The notes: generated by a model from the sequence alone, not told the origin. A stretch of DNA of 64,000 nt from Clostridioides difficile (GCA_012955965.1 JABBZI010000006.1:113626-177625); one strand, 5' to 3'. Positions 18,856-28,619 are shown, counted from the first letter of the stretch. Translations and numbers: made by a program.

Positions 18856-19876
18856 AAAATTTTCTTTTAGCTCTATTTATTTAATAATTGCCGTTGGTCT
18901 AATTTTTACAGCCATTTTATTTAGTGTAGCAATTTATGTAATAACTGATGATATAAAACTAGTTGCCTTATTATTAATATATACAGTAATACTTTGTGGA
19001 TTTATAGCTCTAATAGTATTTTTACTTCATAAAAAAATAACTCTGTTTTGTTCTGAAATATGTCACACTTTAGATAGTATGATGAATAGTGAAGACAATG
19101 TTGAGATTGCATTAGAAGAAGAAACTATTTTATCACGTATCAATCATAGATTAGTTAGAATGTATGAAGTTATTCAAGAAAATCGTCATAATGTTGCAAT
19201 GGAAAAAGCTAACTTACAAGAATTAGTTTCTGATATATCTCATCAAATTAAAAATCCAATTGCAAATTTAAAGATGATTAATACTACTCTACTCAATCAA
19301 AAATTTAAAACAGAAATTCAAAATGAGTTTTTAATAGATATGGAAGGTCAATTAGATAAATTAGATTTTTTGATGCAGTCTATGGTGAAAACATCTAGAT
19401 TAGAAACAGGTATAATTACACTATCTAAAAAGAAAACTTTAATTTATGAAACAATTGCTATATCACTTAGTGGAATTTTATTTGATGCTGAAAAAAAGAA
19501 TATTGAAGTTACAGTCGATTGCGACCCTAATTTATATATAGTTCATGATAAAAAATGGACTTCTGAAGCTATTTTTAATATATTGGATAATGCAGTAAAA
19601 TACACGAATGCTAATGGGAAAATATATATATCTACAGAACGTTGGGTTATGTACACCAAAATAGATATTACTGATAATGGAAAAGGAATATCAGAAAGTC
19701 ATCAAGCAGAAATATTTAAAAGGTTTTATCGTGAGGAAGATGTACATAATATAGATGGTATTGGAATAGGTCTATATCTTTCAAGAAAAATTATATCTCT
19801 TCAAGGCGGATATATTAAAGTTACATCAAATATTGGAAAAGGGTCTACATTCTCTGTATTCTTACCAAATAAATAA
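18845..19876 (+). CDS. Sensor histidine kinase, cassette 3
   Basis: This 343-residue kinase has two close N-terminal membrane helices (about 9-33 and 38-62) with almost no loop between them, so it has the intramembrane-sensing form. The H-box is SDISHQIKNPIAN with His133; the N-box is ILDNAVKYT, G1 DNGKGI and G2 GIGIGLYLS. The ATG at 18845 is favoured over GTG at 18836 because AGGTG sits 6 bases before it. It overlaps the regulator gene by 11 bases. Confidence 0.92.
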   Translation: MKFKKFSFSSIYLIIAVGLIFTAILFSVAIYVITDDIKLVALLLIYTVILCGFIALIVFLLHKKITLFCSEICHTLDSMMNSEDNVEIALEEETILSRINHRLVRMYEVIQENRHNVAMEKANLQELVSDISHQIKNPIANLKMINTTLLNQKFKTEIQNEFLIDMEGQLDKLDFLMQSMVKTSRLETGIITLSKKKTLIYETIAISLSGILFDAEKKNIEVTVDCDPNLYIVHDKKWTSEAIFNILDNAVKYTNANGKIYISTERWVMYTKIDITDNGKGISESHQAEIFKRFYREEDVHNIDGIGIGLYLSRKIISLQGGYIKVTSNIGKGSTFSVFLPNK

Positions 19877-19898
19877 TTTCTTAAATATTTTATTTGTG

Positions 19899-19916
19899 AT
19901 AATTCTGCAACATTTT
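19899..19916 (+). promoter_or_regulatory. Candidate regulator box, copy 2 (before the ABC genes)
   Basis: ATAATTCTGCAACATTTT repeats the box at 18102. It is followed by ATTTTATA and then by TTATAAT at 19935-19941, which would be the -10 of the ABC operon. There is no good -35, as expected for an activated promoter. Confidence 0.6.
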
Positions 19917-19954
19917 GATTTTATACTGTTCTTATAATCTATTAAGGAGGTTTT

Positions 19955-20623
19955 ATGATGAGTATTTTACAAGTAATTGATTTGAAGAAATATTATGGTA
20001 AAAATTCAAACATTACAAAAGCTCTCGATGGTGTGAATTTATCTATTGAGAAAGGTGAGTTTATTTCTATTGTAGGTACATCTGGAAGTGGTAAATCAAC
20101 ATTATTAAATATGATGGGAGGATTAGATAATCCTACATCTGGAAATGTTATTATAAGGGGTAAAGAGTTATCAAATATGACTGACGAACAACTTACAATT
20201 TTTAGACGTAGAAATATAGGTTTTATATTTCAAAATTATAATCTTGTTCCCTTGCTTAATGTATATGAGAATATTATTTTACCAATAGGACTAGATGGGG
20301 AGACTATAGATAAAGATTTTATAAATGAAATTATAAGCATGCTTTCTCTAGAAGAAAAGCTATATGATATACCAAGCAATCTTTCTGGAGGTCAACAACA
20401 ACGTGTTGCTATAGCTAGGGCTCTTGTAACAAAACCTGCGATTATACTAGCAGATGAGCCGACAGGAAATCTTGATAGTAAAACGAGTACAGATGTATTA
20501 GCGTTACTGAAAATGACAAGTGAAAAATTCAATCAAACAATTGTAATGATTACTCACAATAATGAAATTGCACAGCTAACTGATAGAATTATTCGTATTG
20601 AAGATGGAAAAATTGATAATTAG
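19955..20623 (+). CDS. ABC transporter ATP-binding protein, cassette 3
   Basis: This 222-residue LolD/BceA-type ATPase has Walker A GTSGSGKST (near residue 44), signature LSGGQQQR, Walker B IILADEPTGNLDS and switch His in ITHNNE. Two adjacent ATG codons follow GGAGG; the second (19958) has the better spacing of 7. The permease gene starts 12 bases after the stop. It is closely similar in sequence to the cassette 2 ATPase, with the shared GGLDNPTSGNVII stretch. Confidence 0.93.
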   Translation: MMSILQVIDLKKYYGKNSNITKALDGVNLSIEKGEFISIVGTSGSGKSTLLNMMGGLDNPTSGNVIIRGKELSNMTDEQLTIFRRRNIGFIFQNYNLVPLLNVYENIILPIGLDGETIDKDFINEIISMLSLEEKLYDIPSNLSGGQQQRVAIARALVTKPAIILADEPTGNLDSKTSTDVLALLKMTSEKFNQTIVMITHNNEIAQLTDRIIRIEDGKIDN

Positions 20624-20635
20624 GAGGTATAATAT

Positions 20636-23053
20636 ATGTTTAAAAATAACAATCGTACCTTTATAAGAAAAATAGCCTTAAATGATTTGAAAATTAATAA
20701 ACTTAAAACATCTCTTTCAGGTATTATTATAATGATTTCTACATGTTTACTGTTAACAGTAGCCTTAGTTTCATATAATGGTTCTGTAGATTTAGTTAAT
20801 TCGTCTCCATATCATGCTATATATAAATCTGTAAATGAAAAATCAAAAAATAAACTGTATCAAGATAAACACTTTAGTAATGTAGGAACATACAAGTTAC
20901 TTGGCAGTGATAAAAAAGCAGATTACATGATATCAACTGTTTATGCAGATAATATGGCAATCAAACTTATGAATTTTCAACCAATTAAAGGTATCATGCC
21001 TACAAAGAAAAATGAGATTGCTATTTCAGAAAAATATTTACAACAACTTTCTTTAAATAAAAATATTGGAGACAGTATCAAATTAAGTTATCGTGACAAT
21101 ATTACAAATAAAGAAATAGAAAGAAATTTCATTATTGTTGGTCTTTTAGAAAATTATTATCAAGACAATGCTAAACAATATTATACAGTTGTTTCAAACG
21201 AATATTTTAAGAACACAATATCTACATCTCTGAAAAATAAAAGTAGTAATTTTGATAATACAAGACCTGATGATGTAGATATATTAGTAAAATTATCAGA
21301 AGAAAATACAAAGAAAGATTCAGCTTCAATTAAAACACAATTAAAAGATATTGGTTTTTCTTTGAGTATTGAAAAATATAATATATACTTGAATGATAAA
21401 TATATTGAGTCAAATTTAATTAATAGTGAACAGGTTATTACAGTTTTAACAGTTGGAATGGTGATTCTTTTTTCTAGTATTTTTGTTATATATAGTATTT
21501 TTTATGTTTCAGTTGTTAATTCGGTTCATATGTATGCTAAGTTGAAGTCTTTGGGTATGACTTCTTTTCAGTTAAAAAAGATTATTTTTCTACAAGGAAA
21601 TATTTTATCCATTATCTTTATTCCATTAGGTATTATTATCTCATGTATAATTGCTTACATAATTCAACCATTAGCATGGCAAATGATAGATGATTTATTT
21701 ATAATCTTAATTTTATCACTAATAATGTTCTTAACTGTTAGAATTTCTTTACATAAACCAGCTAGAATTATTTCTAAAATATCTGCTATTGAAGCTATGC
21801 AATACACAGAAATTAGATTTAGAAAAAAAATCAAAAGCTTTAATTATATAAATACTAAAAATTTAGCATTAAAAAATATTGAGTCAAATAAAAAGAAAAA
21901 TTTAATTGCATTAATCTCATTAAGTATTAGTGGAGTTTTATTTATTTCAATTGCTAATCTTGCTAACTCAATAGACTTTAAGAAACAATTATCACAACAG
22001 TTTGTATATAACGAAAATTATATTATTAGTATTAAGATTGATAACTTATATGAACGTATTGCACAAATTCAACAAAACAATCCATTAACAAATTCTCTTA
22101 AAAATGAGATTGAATCTATTTATGGAGTAAAAAAAGTAATTGAATCTAAATCAATTAAAGCTAATATTGTAGAACCTTATATCAAAGATAAATATGGAAA
22201 ACAATTTACTACTTTAATTAAAGGTATTACACCTGAACGTTCAAAATCATTTGAAGAATATATTGTCAGTGGGAAAACAGATTATAAAAAACTTAGCTCA
22301 GATGATTTAATCATAAATAAGTATAGAACTAAATCATATGGGTTAGATTTAAAGATTGGAGATACAGTTACATTTAATATTTTTAGTGGAAATAATATTA
22401 TTAAAAAACAAATGAAAATTAAAGGAGTTATTGACAATTCTAATTCAGGAAACATGTTTTTTACACTTGATAAAACCTTAGAATCTATAACTCCATATAA
22501 TACAAATTTAGATTTTTCTATTTTTTTAGATAAAAATTATTCTAAAGAAGTTGAGAATAAGTTGCTGAATATCATTCAGAAAAATTCAAGTTTAATGCTT
22601 TATTCATATGAGGATGATTACAAAATGATTACTAGAGCATTTAAGTATATAGTTGTAACTTCATACATTTTTGTTGGTTTAATTTCTTGTTTTGGTATAC
22701 TAAATATGACCAATATTCTAATAAATAGTGTTTTAATCAGAAAAAGAGAATTTGCCTTACTTCAAGCTGTTGGAATGACAAAAAAGCAACTTCGAAATAT
22801 GCTTTACACAGAAGGACTAAATATAAGTGTCAAAGCTATATGTATTTCAAGTTTATTGGGTTATTTGGGTTCAAGCTTACTTTGCACTTTTATGAAAGAT
22901 GTTGTTAGAATAGATTTTATTAATTTTAAATTTTCTATATTTACCATTTTAATTTTTTCATTTATATTAATCGGAATACAGGTTTTAACAACTGAATTAC
23001 TTGTAAGAAATATAGAAAAGAAATCTCTTATAGAACGCTTACACTCTCAATAA
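20636..23053 (+). CDS. FtsX-type ABC permease, cassette 3
   Basis: This 805-residue permease has an N-terminal helix (about 22-45), an external domain, a first FtsX block (about 265-385) containing KLKSLGMTSFQLKKIIFLQ, a second external domain and a final FtsX block (about 675-800) with LLQAVGMTKKQLRNMLYTEG. The G-M-T-x-x-Q-L motif in both halves is typical of these exporters. GGAGG lies 7 bases before the ATG. It ends in a strong bidirectional terminator. The role is probably envelope defence or peptide export under control of the two-component pair. Confidence 0.9.
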   Translation: MFKNNNRTFIRKIALNDLKINKLKTSLSGIIIMISTCLLLTVALVSYNGSVDLVNSSPYHAIYKSVNEKSKNKLYQDKHFSNVGTYKLLGSDKKADYMISTVYADNMAIKLMNFQPIKGIMPTKKNEIAISEKYLQQLSLNKNIGDSIKLSYRDNITNKEIERNFIIVGLLENYYQDNAKQYYTVVSNEYFKNTISTSLKNKSSNFDNTRPDDVDILVKLSEENTKKDSASIKTQLKDIGFSLSIEKYNIYLNDKYIESNLINSEQVITVLTVGMVILFSSIFVIYSIFYVSVVNSVHMYAKLKSLGMTSFQLKKIIFLQGNILSIIFIPLGIIISCIIAYIIQPLAWQMIDDLFIILILSLIMFLTVRISLHKPARIISKISAIEAMQYTEIRFRKKIKSFNYINTKNLALKNIESNKKKNLIALISLSISGVLFISIANLANSIDFKKQLSQQFVYNENYIISIKIDNLYERIAQIQQNNPLTNSLKNEIESIYGVKKVIESKSIKANIVEPYIKDKYGKQFTTLIKGITPERSKSFEEYIVSGKTDYKKLSSDDLIINKYRTKSYGLDLKIGDTVTFNIFSGNNIIKKQMKIKGVIDNSNSGNMFFTLDKTLESITPYNTNLDFSIFLDKNYSKEVENKLLNIIQKNSSLMLYSYEDDYKMITRAFKYIVVTSYIFVGLISCFGILNMTNILINSVLIRKREFALLQAVGMTKKQLRNMLYTEGLNISVKAICISSLLGYLGSSLLCTFMKDVVRIDFINFKFSIFTILIFSFILIGIQVLTTELLVRNIEKKSLIERLHSQ

Positions 23054-23061
23054 AAATAAAA

Positions 23062-23114
23062 AAATATGAGTTGAAATCAATCTATCAATAGATAATGAAT
23101 TTCAACTCATATTT
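23062..23114. terminator. Bidirectional 16-bp terminator hairpin
   Basis: AAATATGAGTTGAAAT (23062-23077) pairs perfectly with ATTTCAACTCATATTT (23099-23114). It closes the cassette 3 operon and the convergent permease gene. Confidence 0.88.
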
Positions 23115-23118
23115 TACT

Positions 23119-24510
23119 TTAAATACTTTTCTTTTTATCTAATATTTCATATACATAATCTTCTGTTGAGTTAATTTCTTTTTCTCTTCTCTTTTTAGAA
23201 TCAATTAAAACAAAATACAGTATAAATCCTACAACAAGTCCCCATGTTCCACCTTTAGCAGCAATTACACCTCCCATAAGACCAATCAATCCCTTCTCTA
23301 CACCAGTATCACACAGTTCCATTGACAACTTTGTACATAAATAACCTTGAACTAAAAGCGTTACTGAAAGTGCCAATGGTATAAGAGGAGTAGCAATCTG
23401 TGCAATTGGATAAAAACATATGAAAATAGCTGAAACCCACACTAATGTCCCCATACCACTAAAAATTGACTGCATTGCTTCCTTTCCAACCTTATATCTT
23501 TGAGCAACACTTCCAGTAAGTGTCGCAGCTAATGGACCACACATTGGTATATATGGAGAAACAACTGCCATGACAATGTTTCTTATTCCACTTATAACAT
23601 TGGACCTATTTGAATTGAAATCTATATATTCATCTTTTCTATTTTCACTTTCAGAAAGTACTAAATTTTCACCTGTTATAAAATCCCCAAATGCAATTAT
23701 GTATATCATAAAAGCCATTGGCAACCCTTGTATAAATAACATCATACTTGGAAAACCTATTCCAAAAGGAGACACTGTGTTTATTAAATTTTTTAAGTCT
23801 ACTATGTAAATTATTTTATCAAAACTGAAACTAGGAATCCCTATTTCTTTACTAAATATACCTACAATTAAACTCACTAAAATTGCTGATACTACTCCAT
23901 ATTCTCCTAAATGAAATAAAAATTTATTCTTAACTTTTAGAGTTTCAAATCTTTCAGAAAACATTACAAAACAAGCAACCAAGATTCCTACTGTTATAGC
24001 TATTGGATAAGAATCAAATCTACCTTTAGGACTAAATTCTGATATTACAGTAGAAATACCAACGCCCATTAATATGCCACCTTTAATGGAATTTGGTATT
24101 TTACTAACTAATTTCCCAGCTACTCCAGTTATTCCCATCAAAATAAATATAATTCCTAAATCTATTTGCAAAGCTGTTAATGCTTGTATTCTTTCAATTC
24201 CCATGCTAAACTTTAACAAATATGCAGTTGTAAGAGTTATAGAAGCTGTAATCCAACCAGGTACAACTGGGTCTCCCATAAAAACATGTAAGCAGTATAA
24301 TATAGAGTTGATTATAGCCATACTCCATGCTACTTCATATGGTAATCCCAAAATTTGTGTACTAAGACCAATAGTTCCTAAACTTGTCATACTTGATATT
24401 ATTCCTTGAATAGCCTCTGGTTTCTCAAATCTGTAATGTATAAATGGAATTCGTATCTTAAACAATCCAAATTTTATATGAGGTTGCTCTCTTCTAGTGA
24501 GTCTTTCCAT
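23119..24510 (-). CDS. Polytopic membrane permease, NCS2/SulP-like fold
   Basis: This 463-residue protein has about 12-13 predicted membrane segments between residues 35 and 440. Features include GLGSTQILG-like helices near the N-terminus, a long internal FGDFITGENLVLSESENR stretch, and NVISGIRNIVMAVVSPYIPM, CGPLAATLTG, then GMGTLVW. This arrangement recalls the nucleobase/sulfate permease superfamily, where a helix-break-helix pair binds the substrate. I cannot assign a substrate. AGGTGGAG precedes the ATG, and the gene is transcribed alone. Confidence 0.7.
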   Translation of the reverse strand: MERLTRREQPHIKFGLFKIRIPFIHYRFEKPEAIQGIISSMTSLGTIGLSTQILGLPYEVAWSMAIINSILYCLHVFMGDPVVPGWITASITLTTAYLLKFSMGIERIQALTALQIDLGIIFILMGITGVAGKLVSKIPNSIKGGILMGVGISTVISEFSPKGRFDSYPIAITVGILVACFVMFSERFETLKVKNKFLFHLGEYGVVSAILVSLIVGIFSKEIGIPSFSFDKIIYIVDLKNLINTVSPFGIGFPSMMLFIQGLPMAFMIYIIAFGDFITGENLVLSESENRKDEYIDFNSNRSNVISGIRNIVMAVVSPYIPMCGPLAATLTGSVAQRYKVGKEAMQSIFSGMGTLVWVSAIFICFYPIAQIATPLIPLALSVTLLVQGYLCTKLSMELCDTGVEKGLIGLMGGVIAAKGGTWGLVVGFILYFVLIDSKKRREKEINSTEDYVYEILDKKKSI

Positions 24511-24676
24511 AATTTCACTCCACCTTTCAATAACTCTTATAAATTTACAACCTTATAATTGTTTATAAATTATCAATGTCGTTAAAACTAGTATATAACA
24601 TGCAAATTACATAAACAATAAATTAAATTTATAAAATTGATAGATTTTGTGCATATATGGAAAAACCTCTTCATTT

Positions 24677-25975
24677 TTAATTGTTAATATCGCTTGATAA
24701 AGGCTCTTTGTAAAATTCAAGGGTTCTTTTCCATGATTCAAATTGCCCTTGTATATTTCCTTCTATAGTTCCTCCTGAAGAAAAGATTCCTCCGCCCACA
24801 TTCATACATAAAGTTTCTTTTAAAGGTATAATATATGGAATTGGCAATGGATGCCCCATATTATTATATGTTAATAATTCTACTTTATATGGATAATTGG
24901 TTTCTTCAAGTATTTCTAATGCTTCTAAACAAGCATCATAACTATTCCATATATTATCTTTTTTTCCAGCAATCATAAGTATGTCTGCTTTGGAATTTTC
25001 TATTCTTATTCTAGCTTCATTTCTATTATTTGCCTTTTCAAGGCTTTTTTTATAAGCACTGGCAAATCCAAATGGAATCCCTTTTGATATATCTTTATTC
25101 TGTTCTTCAAAGAATATATCATCATCCAACTGAATATATGAAAACGGCTCCCCTTTATACGACCATGATGAAGTATCCTTTCCATTCGCCAATCCATTAA
25201 GAGCTTGGAAACAATAAGTATGAGGTGCTGATACTACAACCTTTTTAATTTGTTCATATCTTGAAGCAAGTAAAAGTGCTAGTTCACCACCTTTTGATGT
25301 TCCATGCACAAATATTTCTTCAGTATTAGTAATTTCATTTTCACTAATCCATTTAAATACTTTTTCAAAATATTCTAATGGAACCTCTTCTAATTTATCT
25401 GGTAGACCTTCTAAAGAAAAGTAAGCAACTGTTAGTACATTGAATCCTCTAGATGCAAGTGGAGCTGCTAAAAGGTCCAGAGAGTCTAAACTGCCATCAG
25501 AACCACCTAACATTAAAATTGTTTTATTATTAGAATTTTGTTTATAAAATAATTTTCCTATAAATTCATCAGATATGTATTTTGTGGTAATATCATCTGT
25601 TTTAAATAATCTTTTCAATTTAACTTCTTCTCTTTCAGTAGAAGATTCAAATATCATATTCATGATTATTGGTTCATCAATAGATATATTTTCTGCAAAA
25701 TTTTTGCCTTCAGTTTTAGATTTTTTCAGTGAGTAGATTAATCCCATACAATCAGTGCTTTTATAAGTACCTTCTATAGGTTCAACTGAATCTAAATCTA
25801 CTTCTCCCTTTTCATTTGAACAGAATACTCCATAAGAAAAAAATTCTTCTCCCTCACACCATGGAAATTCCATTTTCATACTTACTTTAAGTTTAGTATT
25901 TGGAATTAAATCTGAAATTGTAATCTCAAGTCTTTCATCTACAAACGATTCTAAATTGTATACATTTACTTTCAT
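24677..25975 (-). CDS. BAAT-type acyl-CoA thioesterase / acyltransferase family protein
   Basis: This 432-residue protein has two domains. An N-terminal immunoglobulin-like Bile_Hydr_Trans domain (about 5-120) opens with ERLEITISDLIPNTKLKV. The C-terminal alpha/beta-hydrolase (about 140-425) has the nucleophile elbow GTSKGG (Ser227), acid Asp340 in AGKKD and His375 in MGHP, so the triad is complete. Serine replaces the cysteine of mammalian bile acid-CoA:amino acid N-acyltransferase, which favours thioester hydrolysis over conjugation. AAGGAG lies 9 bases upstream. It is a single-gene unit, and the true acyl-CoA substrate is unknown. Confidence 0.87.
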   Translation of the reverse strand: MKVNVYNLESFVDERLEITISDLIPNTKLKVSMKMEFPWCEGEEFFSYGVFCSNEKGEVDLDSVEPIEGTYKSTDCMGLIYSLKKSKTEGKNFAENISIDEPIIMNMIFESSTEREEVKLKRLFKTDDITTKYISDEFIGKLFYKQNSNNKTILMLGGSDGSLDSLDLLAAPLASRGFNVLTVAYFSLEGLPDKLEEVPLEYFEKVFKWISENEITNTEEIFVHGTSKGGELALLLASRYEQIKKVVVSAPHTYCFQALNGLANGKDTSSWSYKGEPFSYIQLDDDIFFEEQNKDISKGIPFGFASAYKKSLEKANNRNEARIRIENSKADILMIAGKKDNIWNSYDACLEALEILEETNYPYKVELLTYNNMGHPLPIPYIIPLKETLCMNVGGGIFSSGGTIEGNIQGQFESWKRTLEFYKEPLSSDINN

Positions 25976-26172
25976 AATCCATTTCTCCTTATAATATTAG
26001 TAATTTATATATTTAAAAAAACTTTATCCAATGTAATATGAATTATTCAAATTAAGACATCATATTGACTATTTCATTATATCAGTTCGTCTCCACTTTG
26101 TCAACATAGTGTCTTTTATATTTAATTTAGATTATCTCCAATATACTACCTCTATTTAATATCATCATAAAT

Positions 26173-26202
26173 AAAAACCACTCTTTTTAAAGAATGGTTT
26201 TT
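26173..26202 (-). terminator. Terminator after the unknown 291-residue gene
   Basis: AAAAACCACTCTTT and AAAGAATGGTTTTT form a hairpin. Downstream on the minus strand is TTTTTATTTATG. It lies in the 310-base gap before the BAAT gene, which otherwise shows nothing. Confidence 0.7.
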
Positions 26203-26286
26203 GATAGATGTTATTTTCTATTAATAAGTTTCTTTTTTAATTTAAATTTATATAATTAGATATTTTTTATTTAATATTTAATGAGA

Positions 26287-27162
26287 TTATGCATTTGCGA
26301 AAGTATATATGGCATTAATTCTTGCTATATATAAATTTTCATCACTACATCCAATATATTTAGCATATTTCTCTATCTTTTCTTTTGCATTTTCAACATC
26401 ACTTTCATCGCTATCCATTAACTCATTTATATAAAGGTCCATTAAAGAAGCTTTATAACCTTTTATATCATAACCTAAAAATTCAGTCAATCTCTCAATT
26501 TCCTTACTGAAATCTCCATCTTCTTTTACCAAGAATTCGTATACATCTTCTCTATATGGATTTAAAGTTATTATTTGTTTTACGACCTTACATTCATCAG
26601 CTTTCCCAATAAATCCATCTTTATAATTATTAAATAATGCGTTAGATTTTTTTATAGATTCTTCATCAATATAAGAATGTACCTCAGTTACTCTATTTTC
26701 TATAAGAGCATCTACTACAGCATAATGAATTTTAAAACAATCATTATATAAATAATTGCTCATTTTTTTTACTGTTGATTCTATTTCTAAAAAGCTAGCG
26801 TGACCATTTTTTTTATTTTTATTTGGTATAATAAAAGTTTTATTCAAGTTATTAAAAAGTCTCTTAAAATCTAAGTATTTTTCGCAATAAACACTTTTAA
26901 AGGTATCGATATCTATAGTTATAATTCCAAAACTTACTATAGTCTCAATGCCTTTCTTAAAAGATTCCTCTATATATTTTTCTCCTAAATTTAAACCTCT
27001 ATCTGATATTTGTTTTAGATTTTGAAAATTATTTAAACAATCTCTCTCAAAGTTTTTAGAAATTTCTAAAGCATATAGTTTAAAGATTTTCCTTATCTTA
27101 TTATAATTATTTTTCGTATCATCAAATCTGATAATAGCTCCATTTACATCAAAAGTAATCAT
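26287..27162 (-). CDS. Unknown cytoplasmic protein, 291 residues
   Basis: I do not recognise a family. It starts ITFDVNGAIIRFDDTKNNYNK and is largely helical by composition, with many Lys, Asp, Glu and Asn and no signal peptide or membrane helix. The second half has short hydrophobic helices such as AVVDALIENRV, and the C-terminus ends IARINAIYTFANA. GGGGAGG lies 10 bases before the ATG, so translation looks real. It is a single gene flanked by terminators. Confidence 0.8.
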   Translation of the reverse strand: MITFDVNGAIIRFDDTKNNYNKIRKIFKLYALEISKNFERDCLNNFQNLKQISDRGLNLGEKYIEESFKKGIETIVSFGIITIDIDTFKSVYCEKYLDFKRLFNNLNKTFIIPNKNKKNGHASFLEIESTVKKMSNYLYNDCFKIHYAVVDALIENRVTEVHSYIDEESIKKSNALFNNYKDGFIGKADECKVVKQIITLNPYREDVYEFLVKEDGDFSKEIERLTEFLGYDIKGYKASLMDLYINELMDSDESDVENAKEKIEKYAKYIGCSDENLYIARINAIYTFANA

Positions 27163-27284
27163 TGAGTTTTAACCTCCCCATTAGTTTCATCAATAAAATA
27201 AATTTAATATAAACTTTATAATCATAATATTAAACTTATTTATACTATAATTATTAATTTGATGATAAAAGCTATTTTCCTTCT

Positions 27285-27330
27285 AAATAAAAAATTTGTC
27301 TAAAGTTTTTAAAAAAATTAGACAAATCTT
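27285..27330 (-). terminator. Terminator after the DUF554 gene
   Basis: ATTTGTCTAA (27294-27303) pairs with TTAGACAAAT (27318-27327). On the minus strand it runs into TTTTTTATTT. Confidence 0.85.
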
Positions 27331-27343
27331 AGATTATTATTCT

Positions 27344-28030
27344 TTAAATTATTCCAAATACTCCAAATAATATTGGTATAAATATGGCTGGCAACAAATT
27401 TGCTACTTTTATATTTGTTAATTTAAGTACATTTAAACCAAGACCTATAATCAGTAAACTTCCAGCTGCTGTCATCTCTGTAACCACAGGGTCACTTAAG
27501 AATCCATTTAAAAACGATGCACCCACACATATAACACCTTCATATAAAAATACAGAGATTGCAGAAAACATTACCCCTATACCTAAAGAGGCAGTAAATA
27601 TAATAGAAGCTATTCCATCTATTACAGATTTTACAAATAAAGTGTTATGGTTTCCTGTAAGTCCGCTTTCTAGTGCCCCAACTACTGCCATAGCTCCTAT
27701 ACAAAATAATAAACTAGATGATATAAAACCCTCTGCAATAGAATCTTTTTTATTTCCTTTAGAGAATTTACTTTGTAAAAAAACTCCTAGCTTGTTTACC
27801 CATTTATCTATATCTATTAATTCTCCTATTAAGGCACCTATAGCTATAGATGTTATTGTTACTAACGTATTTTTTCCTTCTAAAGCTCCTGATATACCAA
27901 TATACAATACGCATAAGGCAATTCCATTCATTATAGTATCACTTACTCTTTGAGGTAGTCCTCCTTTGATTATAAGACCTACTATACATCCACCTGCAAT
28001 TGCTAGACTATTTGCTATTACTCCAAACAT
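27344..28030 (-). CDS. DUF554 membrane protein (YdfK/YqgA-like)
   Basis: This 228-residue protein has about six membrane helices. The N-terminal GVIANSLAIAGGCIVGLIIK and the central ALIGELIDIDKWVN are hallmarks of DUF554. A C-terminal GLNVLKLTNIKVANLLPAIF also fits. Members are presumed transporters without a known substrate. The ATG at 28030 follows a GGGGAG ribosome site by 8 bases. Confidence 0.9.
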   Translation of the reverse strand: MFGVIANSLAIAGGCIVGLIIKGGLPQRVSDTIMNGIALCVLYIGISGALEGKNTLVTITSIAIGALIGELIDIDKWVNKLGVFLQSKFSKGNKKDSIAEGFISSSLLFCIGAMAVVGALESGLTGNHNTLFVKSVIDGIASIIFTASLGIGVMFSAISVFLYEGVICVGASFLNGFLSDPVVTEMTAAGSLLIIGLGLNVLKLTNIKVANLLPAIFIPILFGVFGII

Positions 28031-28079
28031 TTTTTCTCCCCTCGATTAGCTAATTAAAATTTGCTCCTTTTATCAAAGC

Positions 28080-28619
28080 TTAAACATCAATGCTTTGTAG
28101 TGGATATTTTAAATATTCCAAAAATTCTTCAAAGCCTTTTCTAGATATATTTACAGTTTTAGTATTTATATTTGGATGAAAATTTAAGTAATCTTCTTTA
28201 ATTACATCCTTGTCTATGTAAAGTTCTACTTTTCTTTCTGTGTCATTTATCAATGAAAAAGGATTTACACTTCCTGGAAGAAGTTTAAGTACATTGTATA
28301 ATCTTTCAGGTGAAGCAAATGATAATCTAGAACTTCCTATCTTATCTTTAAGTGAGTTTAAATCGACTTGTTTTTCTCCTTTAACTACAATAAGATAATA
28401 CTTATTTCCTTTAGCATTTCTCAAAAATAAATTTTTACATTGACATCCTTTTGTTATTTCATCTAAAATTACTAGTTGTTCTGCTGTATATACAGCTTCG
28501 TGTTCTACTACATCATATTCAATATTTAATTTATCCAAAACACTATATATTTTAGTTTCATTCATACTCACTTCATTTTCATCTTGCTCTTTAATAATTT
28601 TATCCTTCAAATCACTCAT
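28080..28619 (-). CDS. YbaK/ProX-type aminoacyl-tRNA deacylase
   Basis: This 179-residue protein of the YbaK/Cys-tRNA(Pro) deacylase fold carries the ProX-type signature CKNLFLRNAKGNKYYLIVV and the conserved Lys in VVKGEKQVDL. LLPGSVNPFSLINDTE is the family substrate loop (G-x-V-x-P). ProX proteins hydrolyse mischarged Ala-tRNA(Pro). AAGGAG lies about 10 bases before the first ATG; an in-frame ATG 18 codons later would match the usual start of the fold, so the extra residues may be an extension. It lies between DUF554 and cyclase-family genes on the same strand. Confidence 0.88.
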   Translation of the reverse strand: MSDLKDKIIKEQDENEVSMNETKIYSVLDKLNIEYDVVEHEAVYTAEQLVILDEITKGCQCKNLFLRNAKGNKYYLIVVKGEKQVDLNSLKDKIGSSRLSFASPERLYNVLKLLPGSVNPFSLINDTERKVELYIDKDVIKEDYLNFHPNINTKTVNISRKGFEEFLEYLKYPLQSIDV

